Source of the DNA: Candidatus Kapaibacterium sp.
GTDB lineage: Bacteria > Bacteroidota > Ignavibacteria > Kapaibacteriales > UBA2268
Length of the DNA stretch: 64,000 bases
Assembly: GCA_938031175.1 (NCBI GenBank)
Contig: CALHGZ010000004.1
Span: forward strand, 131,635-195,634
Direction: 5' to 3'
A program made the translations under genes and the position numbers. Within the stretch, counting starts at the first letter, position 1. Every line of letters begins with the position of its first letter. The notes under the pieces were generated by a model, which saw nothing but the letters and a program-made list of their open reading frames with translations, searched no databases and was not told where the DNA came from. Below, in pieces: positions 1 to 8,434 of this stretch.

Positions 1-111
1 AAACTGATTTTCTTTGTAATTGAATCTATATTTAGCAAAAATTTGATATAAAATACTTGTTATTATGCTGGCAATAACAAATGAAATCGAGAGGCTAATC
101 ATTTGCCACAT
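1..111 (-). CDS. N-terminus of a membrane protein, cut by the left edge
   Basis: Absent from the ORF track. Reading leftward from an ATG at 111 gives 37 codons with no stop before the window edge. The peptide begins MWQMISLSISFVIASIITSI, a hydrophobic stretch long enough for one membrane span or an uncleaved signal, followed by a basic segment (KYRFNYK). A second in-frame ATG lies at 102. The gene would be divergent from the decarboxylase operon. Only the N-terminus is visible, so no family can be assigned, and a chance open frame in AT-rich DNA cannot be excluded. Confidence 0.4.
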   Translation of the reverse strand, partial: MWQMISLSISFVIASIITSILYQIFAKYRFNYKENQF

Positions 112-400
112 ACTTTTACCCTAAGAATTGCTATTCATCGGGTATTAAATTTTCATTAAGATTCCTTTGTGTCGTTTAAATTTGTTGATAAGGCTAATAA
201 GCACCTATTTAATTGATTGTCATATTTAAAGAGGTAAAAAATACGATAGGCTTAAAAATAATTTAATTATACTTTTTTCAAATTTACCGAATTTTATATT
301 TAAAAGACACATTAAAAGTAAAAAGGTCTCAAAAAATTCTGGGAAAATTTTTTAAATTGTTATAATTGAACTAATCTTTTGTAAATAATTTGGTAATCTT
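112..400. other. Intergenic region between divergent genes
   Basis: AT-rich spacer of about 290 bases between the partial minus-strand ORF and the decarboxylase operon. It should hold promoters for both directions, but I see no convincing promoter, operator, riboswitch or terminator. No strong Shine-Dalgarno sequence precedes the ATG at 401. Confidence 0.5.
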
Positions 401-616
401 ATGGCTGAAGCAAACTTGTTGACAGTAAGTGTTATCGCTATAGTTATTGTATTTGTTTTACTTTTAATCCTCGCATCAATAATAAAATTAATTACCTATC
501 TATTTCCCGCTCATATTGAAAAAGAGACAGATTACTCAGTTTATGCCTCTATATACACAACTTATGCAATAAATTATCCAAATATGAAAATAACTAAAAT
601 TGAGGAAGTATTATGA
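401..616 (+). CDS. Small membrane subunit, OadG-like (sodium pump decarboxylase gamma subunit)
   Basis: A 71-residue protein with one hydrophobic span at about residues 10-35 and a short polar tail. This is the architecture of the OadG/MmdD gamma subunits, which anchor and assemble sodium-translocating biotin decarboxylases. The sequence is too short and variable for motif-based proof. The assignment rests on position: its stop overlaps the start of the alpha-subunit gene (ATGA), and the beta subunit follows. The tail lacks the Pro/Ala-rich linker and zinc-binding histidines of enterobacterial OadG, so it is a minimal form. Confidence 0.6.
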   Translation: MAEANLLTVSVIAIVIVFVLLLILASIIKLITYLFPAHIEKETDYSVYASIYTTYAINYPNMKITKIEEVL

Positions 617-2487
617 TATTTACCGAAAAAACCAAGACCATACGGGTAATGTTTACCCCTTTCAGAGACGGATTACAAAGTACATTCGGCGGTAAAGTAC
701 GTTTCAAAGATATCCTTCCAGCAATTCAGGCATCGGTAGAAATCGGCATTAGACATTTCGAATTTGGAGGTGGAGCTCGCTATCAGGCTCCATTGTTTTA
801 TCTACGAGAAAATCCTTTCGAAACGATGCAAGCTTTTCGTGATGCTGTTGGTTCCGAAGCAGACTTGCAAATTTTAACTCGCTCAGTATCGGGTGTAACA
901 CTTACAACACAATCAAAAAAAGGATTAGAATTGCAAGCAAAATTGATGAAAAAGTATGGCACAACATGGGACAGAAATTTTGATTATATGAATGATGTGC
1001 GAAATTTGATTAATACAGGCAAACCCATCGTTGATGCAGGTATGCACCATCAGGTTGCTATTGCTTTGATGGGATTACCTTTTGAATCAGACAAAGTACA
1101 TACCGCGGAATTTTATATTAATATTGGGAAACAGGTTCTCAATAGTGATGTAAGAGTTGATAGTATATGTTTAAAAGATGCAAGCGGTACAACTGATCCT
1201 AAAACAATATATGATACGGTAAAAGGATTAAGGAAAATAATGCCACCTGAGATGCCGCTTTGGTTGCATACACATGATACAGCCAGCATCGCAGTAGCTT
1301 GTTACATGGCAGGAATTCAAGCTGGTGCTGATGGCATAGATTTATCTGTTCGACCAATGGCAAGCGGTACAGTTCAGCCTGATGTCCGCTCTATGGCACA
1401 TGCACTCAAAGGTACAGGTTTTAAGCTCGATATTGATGCCTCCAAAATGACAATTATTGAGGATTTATTGAATGAAGGATTAAAAGATTATGATTTTAAT
1501 CCAACTACAACTACACCGGACGCAAGAGTAATTGGATTTCCGATGCCCGGTGGAGCGATTGGACCTAATGTACATATGATGGTGAAAGCTGGAATTTTAC
1601 ACAAATATAGTGAAGTGTTGGCTGAATTTCCCGTCGTGGTTGAGGCTGGTGGAGCGTGGACTTCTGTTACTCCTGGTAGTCAGCAATATTGGCTACAGGC
1701 ATTTAACAATGTTATGTATGGTAGATGGAAAAAAATTGATAATGGCTACGGACGTGCTGTACTTGGATATTTTGGAAAAACTCCTCTACCTCCAGACCCA
1801 AAAGTTGTTGAAGAAGCTTCGAAACAACTTAACTTGCCTCCTATAGATGGTGATCCACTCGAAGCTGCTCCAAAAAATATTGAAATTGCAATTGAAGCTT
1901 TGGAGGAATATAAATTGCCTGTTACAGATGAGAATATATTCTTGGTGCTTTCCTGTATAGTACCAGGCAAAAAAATGGAGGCTAATGAAGGTATCAGATT
2001 TCTTCTTGGTCAAGGCAAAATTGATATACCACTCAAAAAGAAAGAAAAAGAGGAAAAAACAGAGCCAAAGAAATCAGAAGCAGTTACAATAAGTGAATTG
2101 TCAAAACCGATAACCACCAGATGTACCGTTGAAGAAAACGGCAAAGTCAGAATTTTTAATGTTGTAGTAGAACCTGTTTTAGCATCTGGACAAATAGAAA
2201 CTAAGCAATCGGTAAAAGTTACACAAAATACTCAGGATGTCGTTTCAATTTATTCAACTTTTACTGGATTTGTAGAAATTACTGATATTAAAGTGAGAAA
2301 GGGCGATAAAATATCAAAAGGGCAAACGGTTGCTTTAGTTGAAGCAATGAAAGCCCAACATGAAATCAAGTCACCTTGTTCGGGGGAAGTCATTGAGATT
2401 TTAGCTGGTATCGGCGATGAAGTCGATAGCACTAAGCCAATTATGAGAATATTAAGTGAGGGCTTGAAGGATGGACAAATTTTTTAA
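613..2487 (+). CDS. oadA: Biotin-dependent oxaloacetate decarboxylase alpha subunit (carboxyltransferase plus biotin carrier)
   Basis: Carboxyltransferase of a membrane decarboxylase; it moves CO2 from a carboxylic acid substrate to biotin. The N-terminal TIM-barrel keeps the expected metal and substrate residues: Asp in RDG near residue 19, Lys in CLKD near 188 and the HTH pair near 219-221. A PYC_OADA conserved region follows, then a charged Lys/Glu linker (about 475-495) and a C-terminal biotinyl domain with EAMKAQ (biotinyl Lys near 580). The 624-residue length fits OadA. The first 60 residues differ from textbook OadA (RDGLQS for RDGHQS, GGARYQ for GGATFD), so the substrate could be another acid such as a methylmalonyl-type one. 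The gene is sandwiched between gamma and beta subunits with overlapping ends. Confidence 0.85.
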   Translation: MIFTEKTKTIRVMFTPFRDGLQSTFGGKVRFKDILPAIQASVEIGIRHFEFGGGARYQAPLFYLRENPFETMQAFRDAVGSEADLQILTRSVSGVTLTTQSKKGLELQAKLMKKYGTTWDRNFDYMNDVRNLINTGKPIVDAGMHHQVAIALMGLPFESDKVHTAEFYINIGKQVLNSDVRVDSICLKDASGTTDPKTIYDTVKGLRKIMPPEMPLWLHTHDTASIAVACYMAGIQAGADGIDLSVRPMASGTVQPDVRSMAHALKGTGFKLDIDASKMTIIEDLLNEGLKDYDFNPTTTTPDARVIGFPMPGGAIGPNVHMMVKAGILHKYSEVLAEFPVVVEAGGAWTSVTPGSQQYWLQAFNNVMYGRWKKIDNGYGRAVLGYFGKTPLPPDPKVVEEASKQLNLPPIDGDPLEAAPKNIEIAIEALEEYKLPVTDENIFLVLSCIVPGKKMEANEGIRFLLGQGKIDIPLKKKEKEEKTEPKKSEAVTISELSKPITTRCTVEENGKVRIFNVVVEPVLASGQIETKQSVKVTQNTQDVVSIYSTFTGFVEITDIKVRKGDKISKGQTVALVEAMKAQHEIKSPCSGEVIEILAGIGDEVDSTKPIMRILSEGLKDGQIF

Positions 2488-3598
2488 TCTCATAAATTCA
2501 TCGGGCTTTTGGAATTTAAGTATTGGTAACTGGTTAATGTTTCTTATTGCAGGTGTTCTTATTTACCTTGCAATAACAAAAAAATATGAGCCATTACTTT
2601 TAATTCCGATTGGCTTCGGAGCTATCTTGGCTAACTTACCGCAGGGATTAATGAGTTCGTATGATCCAGGGATTATGGGTTTTATTTATCGGACAGGTAT
2701 AAAAACAGAATTATTACCGCCAATCATTTTCCTTGGAGTAGGAGCATTAACCGATTTTAGGCCATTACTTGCTCGCCCGATTACATTTTTGTTAGGGGCA
2801 GCAGCACAATTAGGAATATTTGTTGCAGCTCTTGGGGCTTATTATATACTTGGCTTTACTCCATATGAAGCTGCTTCGATCGGAATTATTGGAGGAGCTG
2901 ATGGTCCTACAACAATTTTTTTGACAAGTAAACTTGCACCACATCTTTTGGGTGCAGTAGCAGTTGCAGCTTATAGTTATATGGCTCTTGTTCCTATAAT
3001 ACAACCGCCGATTATGCGATTTTTAACGACTAAAAAGGAACGAGCAATTGATATGCCCCAAGCACGCCCGATCTCAAAAACAGCCGTTATTCTTTTCCCT
3101 ATTATTACTGGAATTGTGGCTTCATTGGCAATACCTTCGAGTGCTCCATTGATTGGTATGTTGATGTTTGGAAATTTGATTAGGGAAAGCGGTGTAACTG
3201 AAAGACTGAAAAAAACTGCCGGTGGTGCTTTGATTGATATAGTTACAATTTTCCTCGGTTTAGCTGTCGGTGCCACAATGAAAAGCGAAAATTTCTTAAC
3301 TTTATCAACACTGGGTGTTATTGTTTTAGGATTTTTTGCTTTTTCTTTTAGCACCGCTGGCGGCATAATTTTTGCGAAAATTTTAAACTTGTTTTTAAAG
3401 GCAAACAAAAAAATTAATCCATGTATTGGAGCTGCAGGAGTTTCTGCCGTACCTATGGCTGCTCGTACTGTACAAAAGTTTGTTTCAGATGAAACAAATG
3501 GAATAGTTAATCCTATTATGCCTGCTATGGGACCAAATGTTGCTGGTGTTATAGGTTCAGCTATTGCTGCTGGCGTATTTATTTCACTCTTGGGTTGA
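2471..3598 (+). CDS. oadB: Sodium-translocating decarboxylase beta subunit
   Basis: Polytopic inner-membrane subunit that decarboxylates carboxybiotin and exports sodium ions. The hallmark motif GGADGPTTIFL sits near residue 140. Conserved Gly-rich helices and the C-terminal segments GAAGVSAVPMAARTVQ and NPIMPAMGPNVAGVIGSA match the family. At 375 residues it is a normal length. The ATG lies inside the last codons of the alpha-subunit gene, with a GAAGG ribosome site directly upstream, so translation is probably coupled. With the two upstream genes it completes a gamma-alpha-beta operon. Confidence 0.92.
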   Translation: MDKFFNLINSSGFWNLSIGNWLMFLIAGVLIYLAITKKYEPLLLIPIGFGAILANLPQGLMSSYDPGIMGFIYRTGIKTELLPPIIFLGVGALTDFRPLLARPITFLLGAAAQLGIFVAALGAYYILGFTPYEAASIGIIGGADGPTTIFLTSKLAPHLLGAVAVAAYSYMALVPIIQPPIMRFLTTKKERAIDMPQARPISKTAVILFPIITGIVASLAIPSSAPLIGMLMFGNLIRESGVTERLKKTAGGALIDIVTIFLGLAVGATMKSENFLTLSTLGVIVLGFFAFSFSTAGGIIFAKILNLFLKANKKINPCIGAAGVSAVPMAARTVQKFVSDETNGIVNPIMPAMGPNVAGVIGSAIAAGVFISLLG

Positions 3599-3602
3599 TT
3601 AA

Positions 3603-4373
3603 ATGAAACTATCGTTTGCCTTAATGCTATTGTTCGTATGGATAAATACTTTTGCTTATTCTCAAATAAATACAGAAGCATTAAGAAAAAATGAAATGCT
3701 TGATGGATTATACCATCAGGTTGGTTTAAATTTTGGTTTTAGTTCTGGCAATAGCAACTATTTTAATTTGAAATCCGAATATCGCACTGATTTTAAAACT
3801 GATAAATTATATAGCTTTTTATTAGCGAATTTGGAATATCGGGATGCTAATAGAAAAGTGATAACAAGTAAAGGTTTTGCCCATATAAGATTTACTTATT
3901 ATCTCTCTCAGTTATTTATACCAGAACTATTTGCTCAAATTGAATACAATAAATTTATACTTCTTAACCAAAGAAAGCTAATAGGTACGGGACTTAGATT
4001 CGAAATTTTTGATTTTTGCAATGATAGTTCTTCTCAAAGCCAATCTTATTTCTATGTTGGTTCTGGGGTTATGTATGAGAATGAGGATTATGAATTAGAT
4101 GAGTTTAATACATTATATGCCAGGAATACAAATTATCTGACATATGGGCTTAAGTTAAATCCATTTATAGAATTTACGACGACAAGTTATTTACAGATAG
4201 CCTTTGTAAAACTCAGAGATATGAGAATATTAAATCAATCAGTCTTGAGATTTGTAATCAGCAGAAATATCAAATTTTCTTTTAATGTTAATATACGTTA
4301 TGACAATGAACCATTACCAGATATAAAAAATTTTGATATCGAAGTACTAAATGGCTTAAGTTTGGTTTTTTAA
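3603..4373 (+). CDS. DUF481-like outer membrane beta-barrel protein
   Basis: A signal peptide (about residues 1-20, ending at AYS-Q) is followed by alternating aromatic/polar strands typical of a small barrel. The pattern of VGLNFGFSSGNSNYFNLK, then TDFKTDKLY, a fully repeated strand ladder and a C-terminal LSLVF resembles the DUF481/YdiY group of outer membrane proteins. Function is unknown. It starts four bases after oadB and is probably transcribed with it. Its stop codon overlaps the stop of the convergent M16 gene. Confidence 0.6.
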   Translation: MKLSFALMLLFVWINTFAYSQINTEALRKNEMLDGLYHQVGLNFGFSSGNSNYFNLKSEYRTDFKTDKLYSFLLANLEYRDANRKVITSKGFAHIRFTYYLSQLFIPELFAQIEYNKFILLNQRKLIGTGLRFEIFDFCNDSSSQSQSYFYVGSGVMYENEDYELDEFNTLYARNTNYLTYGLKLNPFIEFTTTSYLQIAFVKLRDMRILNQSVLRFVISRNIKFSFNVNIRYDNEPLPDIKNFDIEVLNGLSLVF

Positions 4374-5731
4374 TCTTGCAAGAATTCACCAAATTCATTG
4401 CATTTAACTGAAATAAAATCATTGAGTTGAGTATTAATTATCTCTTTTCGGCAACAGACGGAGATTAAAAAATTTTTAGGTGAAAATGTTGATTCCTGTA
4501 AACTATATAAATCCGTGGGTTTAAGATTTTTCAATTTTTGGAAAAAATCATTATAAAATTTTTTTGGTAAATTATTAGCAGTAATCCATTTGATAATATT
4601 CCCAACTTGTTGTGGAGTTTCAATACTTCTGAAAAAACCACCAATTAAGTGCTGCCGTGCTGTTTGAAACTCCGTTTCATCAATTACCTCTTTTTGAAGT
4701 GATTCAAGCACATTGAAGATGTTTTCAATTGCAAAGCGGGTTGCATTGGAATTGATTTCTGTACTAATGATTAAATGGCTCGAATACTTATATGAGGCAA
4801 GCTGAGATTCAATACCATAAGTTAAACCAAGTTCCTCGCGTAATTTTCTATTTAAACGTGATAAGAAATAACCTCCAAGTATAGTGTTTAATATACTTAA
4901 TTTTGAATAATCGGGATGAAATTTATCGATAGTATATGTGCCAAGTCTAATAGAGCTTTGCTCAGCTTTATCGTATTCAATATATGATAATTTGTAATTA
5001 TGTTTTTTGATTTTGAGTTTTTTGTTATCAGAATTAGAGCCGGATGCAAAAGTTGAAGCGATTTTTTGGACAAAGTCAATGGTATTGTTATGATCGAAAT
5101 TTCCTACAATTATCAAGAATGGTTTATATTTCAATATATTATTGTTATACCAATTTAAGCAATCAGATTGAGTAAATTGCTTTAGAATTTCAGGTTTACC
5201 GTTGACATATTTTGAATATGGATGCCCGTAGTACATAATGGAATTAAGAGCTATATTAGCTAATATAGCTGGATTTGAAAAATCCAACATTATATTAGCA
5301 ATAGTTTTTTTCTTTTGGATTTCAATTTCTGAAGGTTGAAAAGATGGATTTACTAATATATCCCATAGAATATCGGAGCATTTGATAAAATTATGAGACA
5401 AACAAGTTATAGATACAGTGAAAAAATCGCTATTTATCTGGACATTTAATTTAGCACCCAGAATTTCAATTTCTTTGTATAATTGTAATGGTGATAATTT
5501 TTTTGTGCCTTTAACCAAAACAGAAGCTGAAAAGCTTCCAATTCCATCAATATTATCATTTACAGTTCCAAAAGGAAAGACAACACCTATAGAGACAAGT
5601 GGTGTAGATTTATCTTGGTATAAGCAAGTATGAATATTGTCAATATCTAATGTTTCATAATCGGGAAATTCGAAATCAGGTAGTTCAGGATTAAACGGAA
5701 TTACCTTGTTTAATTTTAAATTCAAGTTCAT
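4370..5731 (-). CDS. M16-family peptidase homologue, probably catalytically inactive
   Basis: The sequence follows the M16 (pitrilysin/processing peptidase) fold over about 450 residues. It has a recognisable N-terminal half around residues 45-140 and the second-domain segment RKLREELGLTYGIES near 290-305. The zinc-binding HxxEH that should sit before the KGT motif is missing: the region reads GIGSFSASVLVKGT (about 63-76). It therefore resembles the non-catalytic partner of two-chain M16 enzymes. No active partner lies in this window. There is no signal peptide. The N-terminus overlaps the end of the Nudix gene by 41 bases on the same strand. Confidence 0.82.
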   Translation of the reverse strand: MNLNLKLNKVIPFNPELPDFEFPDYETLDIDNIHTCLYQDKSTPLVSIGVVFPFGTVNDNIDGIGSFSASVLVKGTKKLSPLQLYKEIEILGAKLNVQINSDFFTVSITCLSHNFIKCSDILWDILVNPSFQPSEIEIQKKKTIANIMLDFSNPAILANIALNSIMYYGHPYSKYVNGKPEILKQFTQSDCLNWYNNNILKYKPFLIIVGNFDHNNTIDFVQKIASTFASGSNSDNKKLKIKKHNYKLSYIEYDKAEQSSIRLGTYTIDKFHPDYSKLSILNTILGGYFLSRLNRKLREELGLTYGIESQLASYKYSSHLIISTEINSNATRFAIENIFNVLESLQKEVIDETEFQTARQHLIGGFFRSIETPQQVGNIIKWITANNLPKKFYNDFFQKLKNLKPTDLYSLQESTFSPKNFLISVCCRKEIINTQLNDFISVKCNEFGEFLQD

Positions 5732-6383
5732 TTGCTATTATCCCATGGTAAATATCCAAAAATTCACTTAAAATCATAGCTGTTGCACCCCACAAAGGAA
5801 TTCTATCCTGAATAATCCAATAAGGTACAGCTACATTTTGGTTGTTTAGCTGCCATGTATCCTGGAATAAGTTATCCTTATCAAGAAAGTATTCAATAGG
5901 AATAATGAAAATATCTTCTACTTCATTTTTATTTACTTTGAATTTAGGTAATCTATTTGACCAGGCAACAATTGGCTTAACTAATGTATTTGAGGGTTGG
6001 ACATAAAGGTCAGTTAAAAAGCCTAATACTTCGATTTCATTAGAATCAATACCGATTTCTTCTTTTGCTTCTCGAAAAGCTGTTTGAATCGGGGTTTCAT
6101 TATTTTCTGACATTCCACCTGGAAAGCTGATTTGGTTTTTATGGTGCAAAAGGGTTGAACTTCTCAATGTTAGCAGTACATTTAATTTACTTTTATTATA
6201 GACTAAAAGCAATAAAACAGCACTCGGTTTTGTATCGAATTTAGGAATTAATTCTCTTGCGGGCTGATTGCCAAGGAAAGGAGCCATTTTTAGCTGAGAT
6301 TGAATACCGGGTAAATTCCGAGTTAGAGCTTCTTTTATTTTATGTTTGATAATTTCCAAATTATTTCTAATCAAAATGGACAT
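5691..6383 (-). CDS. Nudix hydrolase, CoA pyrophosphatase type (NudL/YeaB-like)
   Basis: A complete Nudix box lies at about residues 90-112: Gly, five residues, Glu, seven residues, then REAKEEIGI, which binds the catalytic magnesium. The preceding segment, LLTLRSSTLLHHKNQISFPGG, matches the UPF0035-type element upstream of the box in coenzyme A diphosphatases. The likely reaction is hydrolysis of CoA or acyl-CoA to phosphopantetheine products and ADP. At 230 residues the length fits. It is upstream of and overlaps the M16-like gene. The substrate is inferred from subfamily features only. Confidence 0.85.
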   Translation of the reverse strand: MSILIRNNLEIIKHKIKEALTRNLPGIQSQLKMAPFLGNQPARELIPKFDTKPSAVLLLLVYNKSKLNVLLTLRSSTLLHHKNQISFPGGMSENNETPIQTAFREAKEEIGIDSNEIEVLGFLTDLYVQPSNTLVKPIVAWSNRLPKFKVNKNEVEDIFIIPIEYFLDKDNLFQDTWQLNNQNVAVPYWIIQDRIPLWGATAMILSEFLDIYHGIIANELEFKIKQGNSV

Positions 6384-6492
6384 TCTGAATTGTTAAAACG
6401 GTTTACTTCACAAATATTTTTTTGATTGCTATTTTTTTAATTCTATATTTATTAGTTTGCATTTTATTTTAGGTTTATAGAGAGGAAAAGTG

Positions 6493-7575
6493 ATGAAACG
6501 AACTCCATTTAATGCTATTCATCATGAACTTAGTGCCAAAATGGTCGAATTTGCTGGATTCGAAATGCCAATTCAATATAAAAATGGTATAATTTATGAA
6601 CACAAATCAGTAAGGACGAGGGTCGGAGTATTTGATGTAACTCATATGGGTGAATTTGTAATTCGTGGCAATGATGCTTTTAATTTTATTCAATATGTTA
6701 CAATAAACGATGCTGGGAAGCTTTATCCTGGCAAGGTACAGTATTCAGCTATGTGTTATGAAAATGGTGGTATAATCGATGATTTATTGGTTTACAGGTT
6801 CGAAGATAAATTTATGCTTGTCGTCAATGCTGCTAATATTGAAAAGGATTTTAACTGGCTGAAATCTCATTTGAATGGGGATGTTGAATTGGAAGATGTA
6901 AGTGATAAAACCGCACTTTTAGCTGTTCAGGGTCCATTTTCTTTAAAAACATTACAAAAATTGACTGAAATTGATTTGTCTACTTTGGAGTATTACTCAT
7001 TTGTTACAGGGAAATTAGCTGATGTAGAAATGATTATATCCAGAACGGGTTATACAGGTGAGTTAGGTTTTGAGTTATATTTCCATTGGGATGAACAATT
7101 AGCACGTCGAGTGTGGAATGCTATTTTTGAAGCTGGCGCTGAATTTGGCATCGAACCAGTTGGTCTTGCTGCCCGTGATACTTTAAGGCTTGAAAAAGGG
7201 TACTGCTTGTATGGAAACGACATAGATCAAACGACTAATCCTATTGAGGCAGGATTGGGTTGGATTACTAAACTTAATAAGGGCAATTTCATTGGCAGAG
7301 AAGCAATAATGAAAGTAAAAGAAGATGGTATCAAAAGAAGATTAGTTGGATTCATTAGTAAATTTGAAAAATTAATCCCACGAAAGGGCTATAGCTTGTT
7401 TGCAGAAGGGAAGAATATAGGAAATGTTACAAGCGGTAATTTATCACCGATATTAAATAAACCGATTGGAATGGGATATGTATCGGAAATTTTCAAGGAA
7501 CCCGGTACTATAATACATATTGAAGCAAGGGGCAATCTTTACGAAGCGGAAGTAATTAAAATGCCATTCGTTTAG
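6493..7575 (+). CDS. gcvT: Glycine cleavage system aminomethyltransferase (T protein)
   Basis: Tetrahydrofolate-dependent aminomethyltransferase that releases ammonia and methylene-THF from the aminomethyl-lipoyl H protein. The full-length sequence shows the N-terminal GCV_T signature (FDVTHMGEF), RTGYTGELGFELY near 180, GLAARDTLRLEKGYCLYGND near 230 and the C-terminal barrel domain (GNVTSGNLSPILNKPIGMGYV). The track starts at a GTG at 6490; I prefer the ATG three bases on because AGAGG at 6481-6485 is then spaced normally. No gcvH or gcvP lies nearby. About 105 AT-rich bases separate it from the divergent Nudix gene, with no glycine riboswitch visible. Confidence 0.95.
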   Translation: MKRTPFNAIHHELSAKMVEFAGFEMPIQYKNGIIYEHKSVRTRVGVFDVTHMGEFVIRGNDAFNFIQYVTINDAGKLYPGKVQYSAMCYENGGIIDDLLVYRFEDKFMLVVNAANIEKDFNWLKSHLNGDVELEDVSDKTALLAVQGPFSLKTLQKLTEIDLSTLEYYSFVTGKLADVEMIISRTGYTGELGFELYFHWDEQLARRVWNAIFEAGAEFGIEPVGLAARDTLRLEKGYCLYGNDIDQTTNPIEAGLGWITKLNKGNFIGREAIMKVKEDGIKRRLVGFISKFEKLIPRKGYSLFAEGKNIGNVTSGNLSPILNKPIGMGYVSEIFKEPGTIIHIEARGNLYEAEVIKMPFV

Positions 7576-7576
7576 T

Positions 7577-8434
7577 TTAATTAATTGTTTCGAAATCAAT
7601 TTCGAATACATAATCCCAATATTTACCTGTTACGAAGTACCTGTCCATATCGGAGTCGTAGGCAATACCGTTTAGCACTTCAGCTTTCGAGTTCGAAGGT
7701 AAGTACTTATAAAGGGGAGTAAGATCAATTCTGCCAATAATATTTCCAGTCTCAGGATTAATTCTAACTATATCGTTAGTCATAAATACATTAGCAAATA
7801 TTTCTCCATTGATGTATTCAAGTTCATTCAAATTATCAACAATTTTGCTTTTATCAGTAACATTTATTATTCTAAGAGTTTTAAAATTATTTGGTTCAAG
7901 GAATCTGATTTGATGAGTGCCATTACTCATAATCAGATAATTTTCATCATTTGTTAATCCCCATCCTTCGCCATCATAGCTGAATGTGTTGATAAGGTCG
8001 AAACTTGTTAAATCATACACAAAGCAAATTCGATTTTGCCAGGTAAGTTGGTAGATTTTGTTATCGAAGATAGTGATTCCCTCAGCAAAATGGAAGTGGG
8101 AGAGTTTGCGTATTTTAATAACTTTCCCCGTTTCTAACTCTACTTTCCTTAAAGTCGAAGCACCATAATTACCTGTACTTTCGTATAAATAACCATTATA
8201 ATATACCAAACCTTGTGTGTATGCATTTGGATCGTGATAATACTTATTTTTAACAATAGCCCTTAAATTTCCTTCAGGCAATCTCTTATTAGATTTTGCT
8301 TTTGATATGATTTTTCGCTCGGTCAGATTTTCTATTTTTGTGTTTTCCTGAAACTCTTTGGTCTTTGATTTATCATTGGAACACGAAATATTTGAAATGA
8401 CCAAAAGGAAAAATATCATTAGCTTTGCCATCAT
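7577..8434 (-). CDS. Glutaminyl-peptide cyclotransferase (glutamine cyclotransferase family) lipoprotein
   Basis: A beta-propeller enzyme of the plant/bacterial glutamine cyclotransferase family, which forms N-terminal pyroglutamate. Visible blades include the signature DPNAYTQGLVYYNGYLYESTG, then HFAEGITIFDNKIYQLTW, GEGWGLTNDENYLIMSNG and LNELEYINGEIFANVF. The N-terminus is a lipoprotein signal (hydrophobic core ending NISC), so the mature protein is lipid-anchored. The gene begins one base after the stop of pgi on the same strand. N-terminal pyroglutamate on exported proteins is a known feature of Bacteroidota, so this may mature secreted proteins here (inference). Confidence 0.88.
   Translation of the reverse strand: MMAKLMIFFLLVISNISCSNDKSKTKEFQENTKIENLTERKIISKAKSNKRLPEGNLRAIVKNKYYHDPNAYTQGLVYYNGYLYESTGNYGASTLRKVELETGKVIKIRKLSHFHFAEGITIFDNKIYQLTWQNRICFVYDLTSFDLINTFSYDGEGWGLTNDENYLIMSNGTHQIRFLEPNNFKTLRIINVTDKSKIVDNLNELEYINGEIFANVFMTNDIVRINPETGNIIGRIDLTPLYKYLPSNSKAEVLNGIAYDSDMDRYFVTGKYWDYVFEIDFETIN

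Noticed and set aside
2977-3681. 234-residue minus-strand ORF opposite oadB
   Set aside because: It is a shadow of the well-supported oadB frame, with no recognisable domain and no ribosome site.
6384-6489. Glycine riboswitch before gcvT
   Set aside because: The spacer is only about 105 bases and shows no conserved GG-rich aptamer core.
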